From Rhizobium album (GTDB lineage Bacteria; Pseudomonadota; Alphaproteobacteria; Rhizobiales; Rhizobiaceae), in contig NZ_QFBC01000008.1 of the NCBI RefSeq assembly GCF_003122325.1, positions 202,981 through 266,980 of the forward strand: a stretch of 64,000 bases of DNA, in the 5' to 3' direction. Below the pieces are notes generated by a model. The model worked only from the letters and a program-made list of their open reading frames with translations. It was not told the origin of the DNA and searched no databases. Of this stretch, positions 1 through 9,029 are shown one piece after another. The position numbers and the translations under genes were made by a program. The first letter of the stretch is position 1. Each line of letters opens with the position of its first letter.

Positions 1-591
1 TTGACCTTCCCCGGTGTCGCGCCGCTGATAAAGGGCCGCGAGGATCGACTGGGTGGCGATCATCCCGGCGACGACGTCCGTGAATGCGACGCCCAGCCGG
101 TTCGGCGGCCCGTCCACTTCGCCGGTGATCGACATCAAGCCGCTTTCGGCCTGCATGATGAAGTCGTAACCCGGCCTGTCGCGCTCGGGGCCGGTCTGTC
201 CATAACCGGAGATCGAGCAATAGACGATGCCGGGATTGATCGCCCGGATCGCCTCGTAGCCGATGCCAAGACGGTCGGCGGTGCCCGCGGTAAAGTTCTC
301 GACGATCACATCCGCCTTCGCCGCAAGGTCGAGCGCGATCTGCAGGCCCTTCGGGTTCTTGAGGTCGAGCGCTATGCTGTGTTTGCCGCGATTGGCGCAG
401 AGGTAATAGGTGCTCACCCCCTTGTAGTTGGGAACGGACCAGGCGCGCGTGTCGTCGCCGCCGACTATGTTCTCGATCTTCCAGACTTCGGCACCAAGAT
501 CCGCCAGGCTCATCGTCGCCCACGGTCCCGCCAGCACACGGCTGAAATCGAGAATGCGTATACCCGCAAGCGGCATCTTTGGCTGCGTCAT
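1..591 (-). CDS. CaiB/BaiF family (class III) CoA-transferase, 3' end outside window
   Basis: The reverse strand is open from an ATG at 591 to the window edge (197 codons, no stop). It begins [20 protein letters not shown] and continues with features typical of class III CoA-transferases: [15 protein letters not shown], a conserved [12 protein letters not shown] block, and the [10 protein letters not shown] motif near residue 135. The family moves CoA between acyl-CoA and a free carboxylic acid in the cytoplasm. About half of the usual ~400 residues are visible. An internal ATG at 576 is the alternative start. The gene is divergent from the IclR regulator and lies beside an acyl-CoA dehydrogenase, so activation of a carboxylic acid for beta-oxidation-like breakdown is likely (inference). 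The substrate cannot be told from the sequence. Confidence 0.9.
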   Translation of the reverse strand, partial: MTQPKMPLAGIRILDFSRVLAGPWATMSLADLGAEVWKIENIVGGDDTRAWSVPNYKGVSTYYLCANRGKHSIALDLKNPKGLQIALDLAAKADVIVENFTAGTADRLGIGYEAIRAINPGIVYCSISGYGQTGPERDRPGYDFIMQAESGLMSITGEVDGPPNRLGVAFTDVVAGMIATQSILAALYQRRDTGEGQ

Positions 592-650
592 GATGGTCTT
601 CCCAAAGGGTAGCGTGGCGACAATATTGACAAGCACTGCCCGACCCGTCA

Positions 651-673
651 ACATAAATGAAATTAATTTCCAT
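651..673. promoter_or_regulatory. Candidate IclR-family operator
   Basis: Bases 659-670 read GAAATTAATTTC, a perfect 12-nt palindrome, flanked by ATG and CAT. This resembles the GGAAAT-ATTTCC operator type known for IclR proteins. A near copy lies at 2751-2780 in front of the E1 gene. The site sits between the divergent CoA-transferase and IclR genes and overlaps the first possible IclR start codon, as expected for autoregulation. Confidence 0.55.
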
Positions 674-1517
674 TTTTGATCCGGGATGGCCGCTGTGGGA
701 GTCGGACAGGTTGCGAAAGCGAAGCAAGTCGACTGAAGGTGCCGAGCCGGCAAGCTCCGGAAATTCGTCGGCCTCGCTCACGCGGGGCCTGGACATCCTG
801 CGCGCCTTCACCCCCGATGACGCCACGCTGGGAAACCAGGAACTCATCGATCGAACCGGGCTGGCTGCGGCCACCGTCTCGCGACTGACCTCTACCCTCG
901 TCGGCTTGGGCTACCTGCATTACGATGCGGCGCTGGGCCGCTACAGCATCGGTGCGGCGACCGTTTCTCTCGGTTACTCGGCGCTGAGTTCCAACCCGAT
1001 CATCCATATGGCCCGGCCCCTGATGCAGGAACTGGCGGACTGGACCGGCGCCGCCGTGGCGCTGGGCACCCGCGACGGGCTCGAAATGGTCTATCTCGCC
1101 AATTGCCGCTCGATGTCGCCGGTCACGCTGCAGCTCAATGTCGGATCGCGTATACCGCTGGCACGAACGGCCATGGGCCTTGCCTATCTCGCCGGCCTCG
1201 ATCCAGAAAAGCGTGGCGCTCTCGTTGAGCAACTGAAGCAGGGGGATGCGGACGGCAGCGAACGTTTTGCCGCAAACCTGGAACGCGCGATCCGGGATAA
1301 GGTTGAGCACGGCTACGTGACGGCCTTTGGTTCCTGGCACAGTTACATCAATGCCGTCGGCGTCACGTTTCACCCCGCCGACGGTTCGCCGACGGTGGCG
1401 CTGACCTGCGGTGGCATCGTCGATATCCTGCCCGCCGACCATTGCCGCAAGACTGTCGGCCCGAAACTGGTGGCACTGGCGGCGCAATTGCGCCAAAGAC
1501 TGACGGGCCGCCGGTAG
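657..1517 (+). CDS. IclR family transcriptional regulator
   Basis: Up to 286 residues. A winged helix-turn-helix (about residues 40-100: [20 protein letters not shown], then [19 protein letters not shown]) is followed by the IclR effector-binding domain (about 110-280). IclR proteins bind palindromic operators as dimers and respond to small carboxylic acids or lactones. The ATG at 657 lies inside the candidate operator and has no good ribosome binding site; TTG at 711, preceded by GGGAG, is a credible real start and leaves the HTH intact. It is divergent from the CoA-transferase and convergent with the acyl-CoA dehydrogenase. Repeated operators suggest that it controls this catabolic block and itself (inference). 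Confidence 0.9.
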   Translation: MKLISIFDPGWPLWESDRLRKRSKSTEGAEPASSGNSSASLTRGLDILRAFTPDDATLGNQELIDRTGLAAATVSRLTSTLVGLGYLHYDAALGRYSIGAATVSLGYSALSSNPIIHMARPLMQELADWTGAAVALGTRDGLEMVYLANCRSMSPVTLQLNVGSRIPLARTAMGLAYLAGLDPEKRGALVEQLKQGDADGSERFAANLERAIRDKVEHGYVTAFGSWHSYINAVGVTFHPADGSPTVALTCGGIVDILPADHCRKTVGPKLVALAAQLRQRLTGRR

Positions 1518-1541
1518 CCATATTCGGCATGGACGCTGGCG

Positions 1542-2681
1542 TCAGGCGTTCAGCATTTCGCGGGCGATGATCAGTTGCTGGATCTGCGACGTGCCCTCAT
1601 AGAGGCGGAACAGCCTGACGTCGCGGTAGAAATGTTCCACCGGATAGGCCTGCATATAACCGGCGCCGCCATGGATCTGCACCGCCCGATCGGCAACGCG
1701 GCCGACCATTTCCGAACAAAACAGTTTCGCGCTCGCTGCCTGCTGGATGATGCGTTCGCCGGCATCGAACATACGCGCCGCCTCCAGCACCATGGAGCGA
1801 CCGGCGAAAGTCTCCGTCGCACTGTCGGCCAGCATGGCCTGGATCAGCTGGTGTTCGGCAATAGGCTTGCCGAACTGGACGCGGCTCCTGGCGAAGGCGA
1901 CGCTTTCGTCGCAAAGCCTCTGCGCCGTGCCGGTGCAGACGGCGGCGATGTGGAGCCGGCCGCGGTTGAGAACCTTCATCGCCGTCTTGAAACCCTGACC
2001 CTCCCGGCCGCCGATCAAGGCATCGGAGGGAATCCGGCAATTGTCGAACATCACGTCACAGGTGCGGGTGCCACGCTGCCCCATCTTCTTGTCGACAGGC
2101 CCGAGCGACAGGCCTGGGCTGTCGGCCGGTACGATGAATGCTGACACACCCGCCGCGCCAGCCGCGCCGGTGCGGGCCATGACGGTGAAGACATCGGCCA
2201 CCGGCGCGTTGGTGATATAGCGCTTGGTGCCGTTGAGCACGTAGGAATCGCCGTCCTTCACCGCCGTCGTCTTGACCGAGGCGGCGTCCGAGCCGACATC
2301 CGGCTCCGTCAGCGCGAAAGATCCGACCACCTCGCCGCTGGCCATGCGCGGGAGCCAATAGCTTTTCTGCGCGTCGGTGCCGTCGAGAATGATGCCTTGC
2401 GCGCCGATGCCGTTGTTCGTGCCGATGACCGAGCGGAATGCCGGGGAGGTGTAGCCCAGTTCGAGGGCCACAAGCGCCTCTTCCTCCATCGTCAACCCCA
2501 ACCCGCCATAGGGCTCGGGTATCGACATGCCGAAAAGACCCATCGAGCGCATATCGTCGATGATGCCCTGGGGTATTGCGTTTTCGTCTTCGACCTGCGC
2601 TTCGGCGGGCATCAACCGCTCGCGGACGAAGCGGCGCACCGTTTCCGCAAGCGCTGCGATGAGATCACGATCCCTGATCAT
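1542..2681 (-). CDS. Acyl-CoA dehydrogenase
   Basis: A 379-residue FAD enzyme catalysing alpha,beta-dehydrogenation of an acyl-CoA. It shows the full family layout: helical N-terminal domain, a middle beta domain with FALTEPDVGSDAA and NGTKRYITNA (about residues 125-170), and a C-terminal helical domain with RVQFGKPIAEHQLIQ and LYEGTSQIQQ, which holds the usual catalytic glutamate near the C-terminus. The frame is open 21 codons further upstream, but the ATG at 2681 (MIRDRDLIAALAETV) matches the family N-terminus. It is convergent with the IclR gene and divergent from the E1 dehydrogenase. The CoA-transferase and E1 neighbours suggest branched-chain or short-chain acyl-CoA breakdown; chain length is not determinable. 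Confidence 0.93.
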   Translation of the reverse strand: MIRDRDLIAALAETVRRFVRERLMPAEAQVEDENAIPQGIIDDMRSMGLFGMSIPEPYGGLGLTMEEEALVALELGYTSPAFRSVIGTNNGIGAQGIILDGTDAQKSYWLPRMASGEVVGSFALTEPDVGSDAASVKTTAVKDGDSYVLNGTKRYITNAPVADVFTVMARTGAAGAAGVSAFIVPADSPGLSLGPVDKKMGQRGTRTCDVMFDNCRIPSDALIGGREGQGFKTAMKVLNRGRLHIAAVCTGTAQRLCDESVAFARSRVQFGKPIAEHQLIQAMLADSATETFAGRSMVLEAARMFDAGERIIQQAASAKLFCSEMVGRVADRAVQIHGGAGYMQAYPVEHFYRDVRLFRLYEGTSQIQQLIIAREMLNA

Positions 2682-2750
2682 GGATGAACTTTCACGAGAT
2701 GAAGAGAGGTGGCCGAGGCTCGCACAGCTTCGTTTGACAATCAATCAAAA

Positions 2751-2780
2751 TCGGAATTAATTTCCATAAATGAAATTCGG
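2751..2780. promoter_or_regulatory. Candidate IclR-family operator, second copy
   Basis: GGAATTAATTTCC at 2753-2765 is a near-perfect palindrome, followed by ATAAATGAAATTCGG. It shares AATTAATTTCCAT and ATAAATGAAATT with the site at 651-673. It lies between the divergent acyl-CoA dehydrogenase and E1 genes, about 45 bases before the E1 start, where a regulator could control both. Confidence 0.5.
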
Positions 2781-2811
2781 AACGCTCCGACGGTCTTTTG
2801 AAAGGAAGCCC

Positions 2812-4983
2812 ATGGTCACCCAGCTGTCGATCTCGCCCAAGGCGCCATGGTTCCGTATCGAGGTGGACGAGGCGGACTGGCGGAACGAAGATGCCCGCAA
2901 TCTCGTCAACTGGTATGGGCAGATGCTGCTCGTCCGGCGGTTCGAGGAGAAGTTGCTCGATCTCGAAAAGGCCGGGCTTATCCACGGCCCGGCCCATGCA
3001 AGCATCGGGCAGGAGGCCTGCGGTGTCGGCGCCATGTCGGTCCTCGGTACGGATGACAAGATCAACGGCACGCATCGGGCGCATCACCAGATGCTGGCCA
3101 AGCTGGTGAATGCCGAACTGCCGGAGAATTTCGACATCAGCCGCGATGCCTTCGCCGAGGGCATGGATACCGCCATTTATCGTCTGATGGCCGAGATCAT
3201 GGGCCTGTCGCCAGGCTATTGCGGCGGCCGCGGCGGTTCGATGCATATGCGCCATGCCGATGCGGGCATTGTCGGAACTTCGGCAATCATCGGAGGAAAT
3301 CCACCCCACGCCGTCGGTTATGCACTGGCCGACAAGATGCTGGGGCGGGACGCCATATCCGTGACTTTCTTCGGCGACGGCGCAACGCTTGCCGGCACGA
3401 CCTACGAAGCCATGAACATCGCCGCTGCGCAAAATCTGCCGGTGATCTTCTTCATCGAGAACAATCTTTACGGCGTCTCGACCCACATCTCGGAGGTGAC
3501 CCGCGAGACGCGACTCGCGTCGCGCGGGGTCATGCTCGGCATAACCGCGATCGAATGCGACGGCATGGACGTGGTCGCCGTTCACAGGGCGATGACGGAG
3601 GCACGACGCATCATCGGCGAGACGAACGGCCCCGTCGTCATCGAGGCGCTGTGTTACCGGCATCTCCACCAGTCCGGCAGTCGCGCCGGAAGCGATTTCG
3701 GCTATCGCTCGCGCGAAGAGGAAACGGAGTGGAAGAAACGCGATCCCGTCAACCGGGCGCATGCCCGGCTGACGGCGCTCGGCCTCCTGAGCAGCGAGGC
3801 GTCCTCTCGCATCGACAGTCTGGTGACCGAACGCGTCGCGGCAGCCGCGTCACGCCTGACGGAGCCGGTGGCCGGCGGCAATACGCTGCGGATTCCCGCC
3901 CGCCTCTATCCCGATCCGGCAACGGTGGACGACGGCATTGTCGGCACGCTCGCCGAACTGCGGGGAGCCCGCTTTCTCGATCATGACAAGATGCGTGCCG
4001 GGGCGACCGAGACGCTGAAATATGTCGCCGCCGCATCCGAAACCATCGCATCCGCGATGGCGCGCGATCCGACAATCATCGTCATGGGCGAGGATGCTCA
4101 CCAGATGCGCGGCGGCGTCAGCGGATTTACCAAGGGCGCATTGGAACGCTGGCCCGAGCGCATCCTGCCGATGCCGATCGCCGAAAACGGTTTCACCGGG
4201 GTTGCGCTGGGCGCGGCGCTCAACGGCCTCCGGCCGATCGTCGAGATCATGTTCGGTGATTTCTGCTTCACGGCCGCAGACCAGATCGTCAACGGCGTCG
4301 GCAAGGTGCGGCATATGTTCGGCGGCGGTTTTCCGGTGCCGCTGGTGCTGCGGGTGCGGATTTCGCCGCATACCGGTTACGGCTCCCAGCATTCGGGCGA
4401 TCCGTCGGCGCTCTTCGGCATGTTTCCCGGCTGGCGCATCGTGATGCCGACTACGGCGTTCGACTATATCGGCCTGATGAATTCGGCCTTGCGTTGCGAT
4501 GATCCTGTCGTGCTGTTCGAGCACGTCGCCTTCTACCAGCGCGAATTCGACGTGCCGGCAGGGGATCGCGACTTCTGCATCCCCTTCGGCTCCGCCCGCG
4601 TCGTGCGGCCGGGAACGGCCTGCACCGTGCTTGCGACATCCGTCATGGTCCAGAATGCTCTCGACGCAGTCGAAGAGAGCGGCATCGACGCCGAAGTCAT
4701 CGATCTGCGCAATCTGGATCATCACGGCATGGACTGGGAAACCATCGGTCGTTCGATCCGGAAGACAAATCGCGTCATTATCGCCGAGCAGACTGCCCGC
4801 CGGCTGTCGATGGGAGCGACGTGGTGCGCCGAGATTCAAGAGCGGTTTTTCGACTATCTCGACCACGAAATCGTCAGGGTGACGGGAGGGCTGGCGGCCC
4901 CGACGGTCTCCTTGCCCCTGAACCTGGCCGCACTCGCAAACACGAACGATCTCCGCGAGGCCATGTCGAAGATGTGTCGGTAA
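2812..4983 (+). CDS. Fused alpha/beta thiamine-diphosphate 2-oxoacid dehydrogenase E1
   Basis: A 723-residue fusion of the two E1 subunits of a 2-oxoacid dehydrogenase (pyruvate, acetoin or branched-chain type). The alpha half (about residues 20-370) contains the thiamine-diphosphate motif GDG near residue 189 with NN about 28 residues later (FFGDGATLAGTTYEAMN to FFIENN), plus the GRGGSMHM phosphorylation-loop-like segment. The beta half starts near residue 395 (ETLKYVAAASETIASAMARD, then GEDAHQMRGGVSG). ATG 2812 is chosen because AAGGAAG precedes it; the frame is open 14 codons further upstream. E2 and E3 subunits are not in the window, so partners must be encoded elsewhere. The neighbouring acyl-CoA dehydrogenase suggests its acyl-CoA product is oxidised further (inference). 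Confidence 0.92.
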   Translation: MVTQLSISPKAPWFRIEVDEADWRNEDARNLVNWYGQMLLVRRFEEKLLDLEKAGLIHGPAHASIGQEACGVGAMSVLGTDDKINGTHRAHHQMLAKLVNAELPENFDISRDAFAEGMDTAIYRLMAEIMGLSPGYCGGRGGSMHMRHADAGIVGTSAIIGGNPPHAVGYALADKMLGRDAISVTFFGDGATLAGTTYEAMNIAAAQNLPVIFFIENNLYGVSTHISEVTRETRLASRGVMLGITAIECDGMDVVAVHRAMTEARRIIGETNGPVVIEALCYRHLHQSGSRAGSDFGYRSREEETEWKKRDPVNRAHARLTALGLLSSEASSRIDSLVTERVAAAASRLTEPVAGGNTLRIPARLYPDPATVDDGIVGTLAELRGARFLDHDKMRAGATETLKYVAAASETIASAMARDPTIIVMGEDAHQMRGGVSGFTKGALERWPERILPMPIAENGFTGVALGAALNGLRPIVEIMFGDFCFTAADQIVNGVGKVRHMFGGGFPVPLVLRVRISPHTGYGSQHSGDPSALFGMFPGWRIVMPTTAFDYIGLMNSALRCDDPVVLFEHVAFYQREFDVPAGDRDFCIPFGSARVVRPGTACTVLATSVMVQNALDAVEESGIDAEVIDLRNLDHHGMDWETIGRSIRKTNRVIIAEQTARRLSMGATWCAEIQERFFDYLDHEIVRVTGGLAAPTVSLPLNLAALANTNDLREAMSKMCR

Positions 4984-4987
4984 GGGC

Positions 4988-5300
4988 ATGTCTTGGGGAC
5001 CGTGCGTGTCTCGATATCCGCGGCATGTCATTGATGGCGCCTTCGGCCTGTGGGCGATCTTCTCGGGGCTGTTGCAGCTCGGCGCGGCCGTTCGCCGGTG
5101 GAAAACGAGCGGTGGTCAATCGGCAGTGATTCCTGAGTGGCGGGCGGTGCGCCGTCGCAGGGGTTTTCTTTATTCTCCAGGCTCTCGGGCCTGAAGCTCC
5201 GTCGATAGCCAATATCGCAGGTTACGCCGGCGTCGATGCCTTCTATTTCCTCGTCTCAGCCGTATGGCTCGGCGTAAGCGAGTTACGGCTGAAGGCATGA
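4988..5300 (+). pseudogene. Frameshifted remnant of a DUF308/HdeD-like membrane protein
   Basis: Two reading frames together give the end of a small integral membrane protein. The first frame has GAFGLWAIFSGLLQLGAAVR then a SGGQ turn; after about 5130 the next frame continues with LSGG...FFILQALGPEAPSIANIAG and ends with YFLVSAVWLGVSELRLKA at the stop at 5298-5300. These segments match the usual order of the last transmembrane helices of DUF308-type proteins (from memory of the family). A single frameshift separates them, and the N-terminal helices are absent. It is therefore a decayed, 5'-truncated gene without a likely product. Confidence 0.6.
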
Positions 5301-5318
5301 CGCTGGACTGCTGCGAGA

Positions 5319-5360
5319 AACTTGAATAATAAAATCAAGTTAACCGGCAAAGCGAGCCGG
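5319..5360. promoter_or_regulatory. Inverted repeat plus short hairpin before the AraC gene
   Basis: AACTTGA (5319-5325) and TCAAGTT (5335-5341) form a perfect 7-bp inverted repeat around an AT-rich 9-nt centre. A second hairpin, CCGGC/GCCGG at 5344-5348 and 5356-5360, follows. The first could be an operator for the AraC regulator or a terminator for the dead gene upstream. The sequence alone cannot decide. Confidence 0.35.
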
Positions 5361-5529
5361 TCTATTTTGGATGGCATATGAATCTCCATGCGGAACGGCG
5401 TATCGTGGCCAAGCGCAATCAGAATGGCGGGGTCGTGCCTGGCCACTATCCAGGCCAGGCGATCTCCCCCGTTGCGCCGGCACGCAGCCATCCCGCGTGT
5501 TTGTCATCCTTACCGGGAGGGGCCGGGAG

Positions 5530-6453
5530 ATGACCGAGGCCATCCCGCCTGACGTCGAGCCTTCCGTCGTTGCGGCAATGGTGGAACCGGAGGAAATGCA
5601 AAGCGAATCGCGTCGCTGGCGCGAAGTCAGTCCGGGCATGTTTCTCGGCGTCACCGATCTTTCGCTGGAACGGTCGCTTGCCTATCAGAGCCGGACATTT
5701 CCCGCGATCTGCCTGTCGGTCGTGCTTGAAGGGTATGCGACCAACACGACCGAAGGCATCGAAGGTGGCTTCTGCCCGGACGAGGTATGGATCACGTCCA
5801 CCGGTGAAAGCCGGGCAACGAGCATGACGATCCATCCGGACCACCCCGTGCGCGTGGTGGAACTGCTGCTGACCCCGGCCTGGGTCGAGCACAATCTGCC
5901 TGCCATGAAGGACGATCCGACGTTCGAGGCCATGCAGCGCGCCATGCGGCAGCCGGTGATGATCCGCCGGCATCCGCTCGATGCGCGGTTGCGGCAGATC
6001 GCATGGTCCGTGCTCAATCCGTCGGCGGTCGGCGCCTTCATCAACGTGCATCTCGATGCCAGCGCGATGAGCCTGCTCGGTTTTCTGGCGGAAGCGTTCA
6101 GGCCATCCGAGGTTGCGGCCACAGCCAGCCTTACGGCGAGATCGCTGGAACGCATGCTGGAGATCCGGCGGCATATCGATGCCAATGCCGCGGCCATCGA
6201 TTCGCTTGCCGCGCTCGCTGCCGGCTTCGCCATCAGCCAGAGCAAGCTCAAGCAGGATTTCCAGCGCGCCTTCGGCGCCAGCGCCCGGGAGTACCTTCTG
6301 GAACGGCGTCTCCTGATCGGCCGCAATGCCATCCTGCGCGACGGCCTGAGTATTGCAGAAGCGGCCTACAGGGCGGGCTACCAGCACCCGGCCAACTTCA
6401 CTTCCGCCTTTACCAGGCATTTTGGTTATCCGCCTAGCCGATTGAAATCTTGA
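5530..6453 (+). CDS. AraC family regulator, siderophore-receptor type
   Basis: A 307-residue protein with two C-terminal helix-turn-helix units: LAALAAGFAISQSKLKQDFQ (first HTH) and LSIAEAAYRAGYQHPANFTS then AFTRHFGYPPSRLKS (second). The N-terminal ~200 residues resemble the ligand domain of PchR-type regulators that sense ferric siderophores and activate TonB receptor genes. ATG 5530 is preceded by GGGAGG, and it fits the family length better than ATG 5371 in the same frame. It is immediately upstream of a TonB-dependent receptor on the same strand, the classical arrangement for siderophore-induced uptake; the ligand is unknown. Confidence 0.88.
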   Translation: MTEAIPPDVEPSVVAAMVEPEEMQSESRRWREVSPGMFLGVTDLSLERSLAYQSRTFPAICLSVVLEGYATNTTEGIEGGFCPDEVWITSTGESRATSMTIHPDHPVRVVELLLTPAWVEHNLPAMKDDPTFEAMQRAMRQPVMIRRHPLDARLRQIAWSVLNPSAVGAFINVHLDASAMSLLGFLAEAFRPSEVAATASLTARSLERMLEIRRHIDANAAAIDSLAALAAGFAISQSKLKQDFQRAFGASAREYLLERRLLIGRNAILRDGLSIAEAAYRAGYQHPANFTSAFTRHFGYPPSRLKS

Positions 6454-6571
6454 ACGATTTTAAACTGGATAAGAATCGTAAGCTTTTTGTCGAAACGCAT
6501 AAGCCGACCGCCTCGACCCTCCCTTCCGCCATGACGATAATCCGCGCCAAATCGGGTTAGGGGATTGATCG
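6454..6571 (+). promoter_or_regulatory. Promoter region of the TonB receptor with an inverted repeat
   Basis: ACGATT (6454-6459) and AATCGT (6474-6479) are perfect inverted arms in an AT-rich stretch directly after the AraC stop codon, about 95 bases before the receptor start. It is a reasonable place for the AraC regulator or an iron repressor to bind. No textbook Fur box is visible. Confidence 0.3.
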
Positions 6572-8746
6572 ATGAAGACTGCTATCGGCTTTGCCGTGCT
6601 TCTGGCTGGCGTCAGCCAGCCTGTTCTCGTTCGGGCGCAGGAGGCTGCCGGCGAAACGGTTCTGAAACCGATTCTCGTAACGGCGGAAAAACGCACGGCC
6701 GAAAGCAAGGACGTGCCGGCCAGCATTGTGGTGAAGACGGGCGAAGCGCTGTCCCTGCGCAAGACGAAGCGTCGCGACGATGCGATTGCCGCCGAGCCGA
6801 ATGCCCAGACGGGTGCGGTCACGGCAAAGCTCTATACGTCCTTCACTGCCATCCGCGGCGTCGGCTCTGCCCTCATCGAAAGCGATCCCTCGGTCGGCAT
6901 CTATGTCGATGGCATCGGTATCGGCAATGCCCAGGCGCATAGCGGCACACTGCTCGATGTCGACCGCATCGAGATTTTGCGCGGGCCGCAGGGAACGCTT
7001 TACGGCCGCAACAATATTGCCGGCTCGGTCAACATCATTTCCAACCTTCCCGATCCAGACGTTACCGGCGGAGAGGTGGGGGTGGACTTCGGCCGTTTCG
7101 GCACGCTGGGCACCACGGCTGTCTTCAACACGCCGATCGGGGAGAGTGGCTGGGCGGCGCGCGGAGCCTTGTCGGCCTCGAAAACGGACGGTTTTCTTCA
7201 CTCGACAGTGGATGGCAGGGATCTTGACGGCGGCAAGGATATACATGGCCGCTTCAGCGTCGCCGGCGACATCACCGACAATCTCGAATTCCTCGGCATC
7301 GTGGATGTCGAGCGCCAGGTGCTGGACGGCGAGATGTTCGGCATGCCGGAGGCGGATTTCCTGAGGGGCCGGCGCGGCGTTGCGGTCGATGATCCGACAC
7401 GCATCGACAGCGACCTCGCCACCGTCTCGGGTCAGTTGACCTACCGGCTCGACAATGGCGACAGCATCGTCTCGATCACCGGATTCCAGAAAAGTGCGGT
7501 GGGCGTGAAAGGAAACGGCTTCCCGCTCGGCTATTTCGCTGCCTATGACGGGCTGTTCCAGTCCTTCGGTTTCCCGGATTTCCGCTACCGCGCGGAAAAT
7601 CCGTTCGACAGCGATTATCGCCAGTGGTCGCAGGAGCTACGCTACATTTCGGAAGACAACGAACGTTTCAACTGGGTCGCCGGCCTCTATGGCGAGTTCT
7701 CCGAGGCCTCGCGTATCTACGGTGCGAACAGCACCTTCACGGGTGGCGAGGCGACACTTTCGACCCGCGGCGACACGGATACGGTTTCGCTCTCCGTCTT
7801 CGCGGACGGCACCTACGCGCTGAACGACCAGTGGAAGCTTTACAGCGGCCTACGCGTCGGCCATGACCGTAAGACCTTCGACTACGATTTCACGGCCAAT
7901 ACCGCCGCCCAGCTTCTCGGCCTTACGGGAACCTTCGCACCAGGTTACAACGCGAAGCTTTCCGAAACCTACGTCACGCCGCGTCTCGGCCTGCAGTTCG
8001 AGCCGATGGAGGGGCTGAACCTCTATGGCGGCGTTTCCAGCGGCTACAAGTCGGGTGGCTTCAATTCCGGCTTCGTCGGCCTGGGCGACGAGGGCGCCTA
8101 CGATTCGGAGCGTGTCGTCAGCTACGAGCTCGGCCTGAAATCGGCAACGCTCGACGACCGGCTCAAGGTGGAGGCGTCGGTTTTCTATATCGATTGGCGC
8201 GACCAGCAGGTTCAGGGTTTCAATGCGCTGACAGGGGCAACGCCGATTTCCAACGCGTCGCGCAGCGAGTCCTGGGGCGGCGAACTGTCCGTTGCCTATG
8301 ACGTTGACGATCACTGGTCGCTGATGGCCGCCGCCGGTTATGCGGATGCGACCTACAAGGACTTCCGCAACGCCCGCGCGCTCGATGGTTCCGGCACCGT
8401 CGATGTCAGCGGCAACCAGCAGCAATTCGTCTCGCGCTTCACCGGTTCGGCGGGCCTCGCCTACCAGTGGGAGACCGGATGGCACGATCTCGTCGGCAAG
8501 GTCGGCGTGAACTACCGCTACCGCTCAAGCTATTATTTCGATGTCCAGAACACGATCCGCCAGAAGGGTTATGGCCTCCTGGACGCCTATGCCGGCCTGG
8601 AGAACGACCGTTATGCGGCCTATCTCTTCGCCAAGAATATCGGTGATGTCGACTATCGCATCGTCGCCGCCGATCTCGGCACCGGCAGGCTGGTCTCGCC
8701 CGGAGACCCGTTGACCTTCGGCGGCAGCTTCAAGGTCAAGTTCTGA
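6572..8746 (+). CDS. TonB-dependent outer membrane receptor (siderophore type)
   Basis: A 724-residue outer membrane receptor for energised uptake of a ferric siderophore or similar ligand. Residues 1-22 are a signal peptide ending VLVRAQ. The TonB box region follows (ETVLKPILVTAEK), then the plug domain with IRGVGSALIESDPSVGIYVD and RIEILRGPQGTLYGRNNIAG, and a beta-barrel with many alternating aromatic strands ending in GGSFKVKF, the usual terminal phenylalanine. The length is normal for the family. It follows the AraC regulator and is on the same side as the FecBCDE-like importer (12099-15928, opposite strand), which would carry the ligand across the inner membrane. The substrate is probably a xenosiderophore (inference from context). 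Confidence 0.93.
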   Translation: MKTAIGFAVLLAGVSQPVLVRAQEAAGETVLKPILVTAEKRTAESKDVPASIVVKTGEALSLRKTKRRDDAIAAEPNAQTGAVTAKLYTSFTAIRGVGSALIESDPSVGIYVDGIGIGNAQAHSGTLLDVDRIEILRGPQGTLYGRNNIAGSVNIISNLPDPDVTGGEVGVDFGRFGTLGTTAVFNTPIGESGWAARGALSASKTDGFLHSTVDGRDLDGGKDIHGRFSVAGDITDNLEFLGIVDVERQVLDGEMFGMPEADFLRGRRGVAVDDPTRIDSDLATVSGQLTYRLDNGDSIVSITGFQKSAVGVKGNGFPLGYFAAYDGLFQSFGFPDFRYRAENPFDSDYRQWSQELRYISEDNERFNWVAGLYGEFSEASRIYGANSTFTGGEATLSTRGDTDTVSLSVFADGTYALNDQWKLYSGLRVGHDRKTFDYDFTANTAAQLLGLTGTFAPGYNAKLSETYVTPRLGLQFEPMEGLNLYGGVSSGYKSGGFNSGFVGLGDEGAYDSERVVSYELGLKSATLDDRLKVEASVFYIDWRDQQVQGFNALTGATPISNASRSESWGGELSVAYDVDDHWSLMAAAGYADATYKDFRNARALDGSGTVDVSGNQQQFVSRFTGSAGLAYQWETGWHDLVGKVGVNYRYRSSYYFDVQNTIRQKGYGLLDAYAGLENDRYAAYLFAKNIGDVDYRIVAADLGTGRLVSPGDPLTFGGSFKVKF

Positions 8747-9029
8747 GCAGCCGATGAGAGGGCACACAACAGGCGTGCCGGACCAACGGGAACGCGATGT
8801 TGCCGGCAGCGGTGCTGCCGGCCGTCTGTGGTCGCTCAAAACGGGCAGGCGTGGTCGAACGGGGCTCGTCATGGCGACGGCCACCGCCGCCGTGGTGCTG
8901 GTCGCGCTCGCCATGGGCGCATTGGTTGTCCTGGATCGGGAGATGGCGCTGTTCTGGTCCGCCAGGTCTCCTGGGCGCGGTTGTTCTGTCCTTATGAGAC
9001 GTCGATGGGTGTTCGAGGGCAGGCAAGGC
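8747..9029. other. Intergenic stretch without a supported gene
   Basis: A 283-base gap between the TonB receptor and the IclR gene. A frame opening at 8754 encodes one hydrophobic segment (GLVMATATAAVVLVALAMGA) but has a weak ribosome binding site and runs antisense into the IclR gene. It could be the remnant of a small membrane protein accompanying iron uptake. I cannot support a product. Confidence 0.3.
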
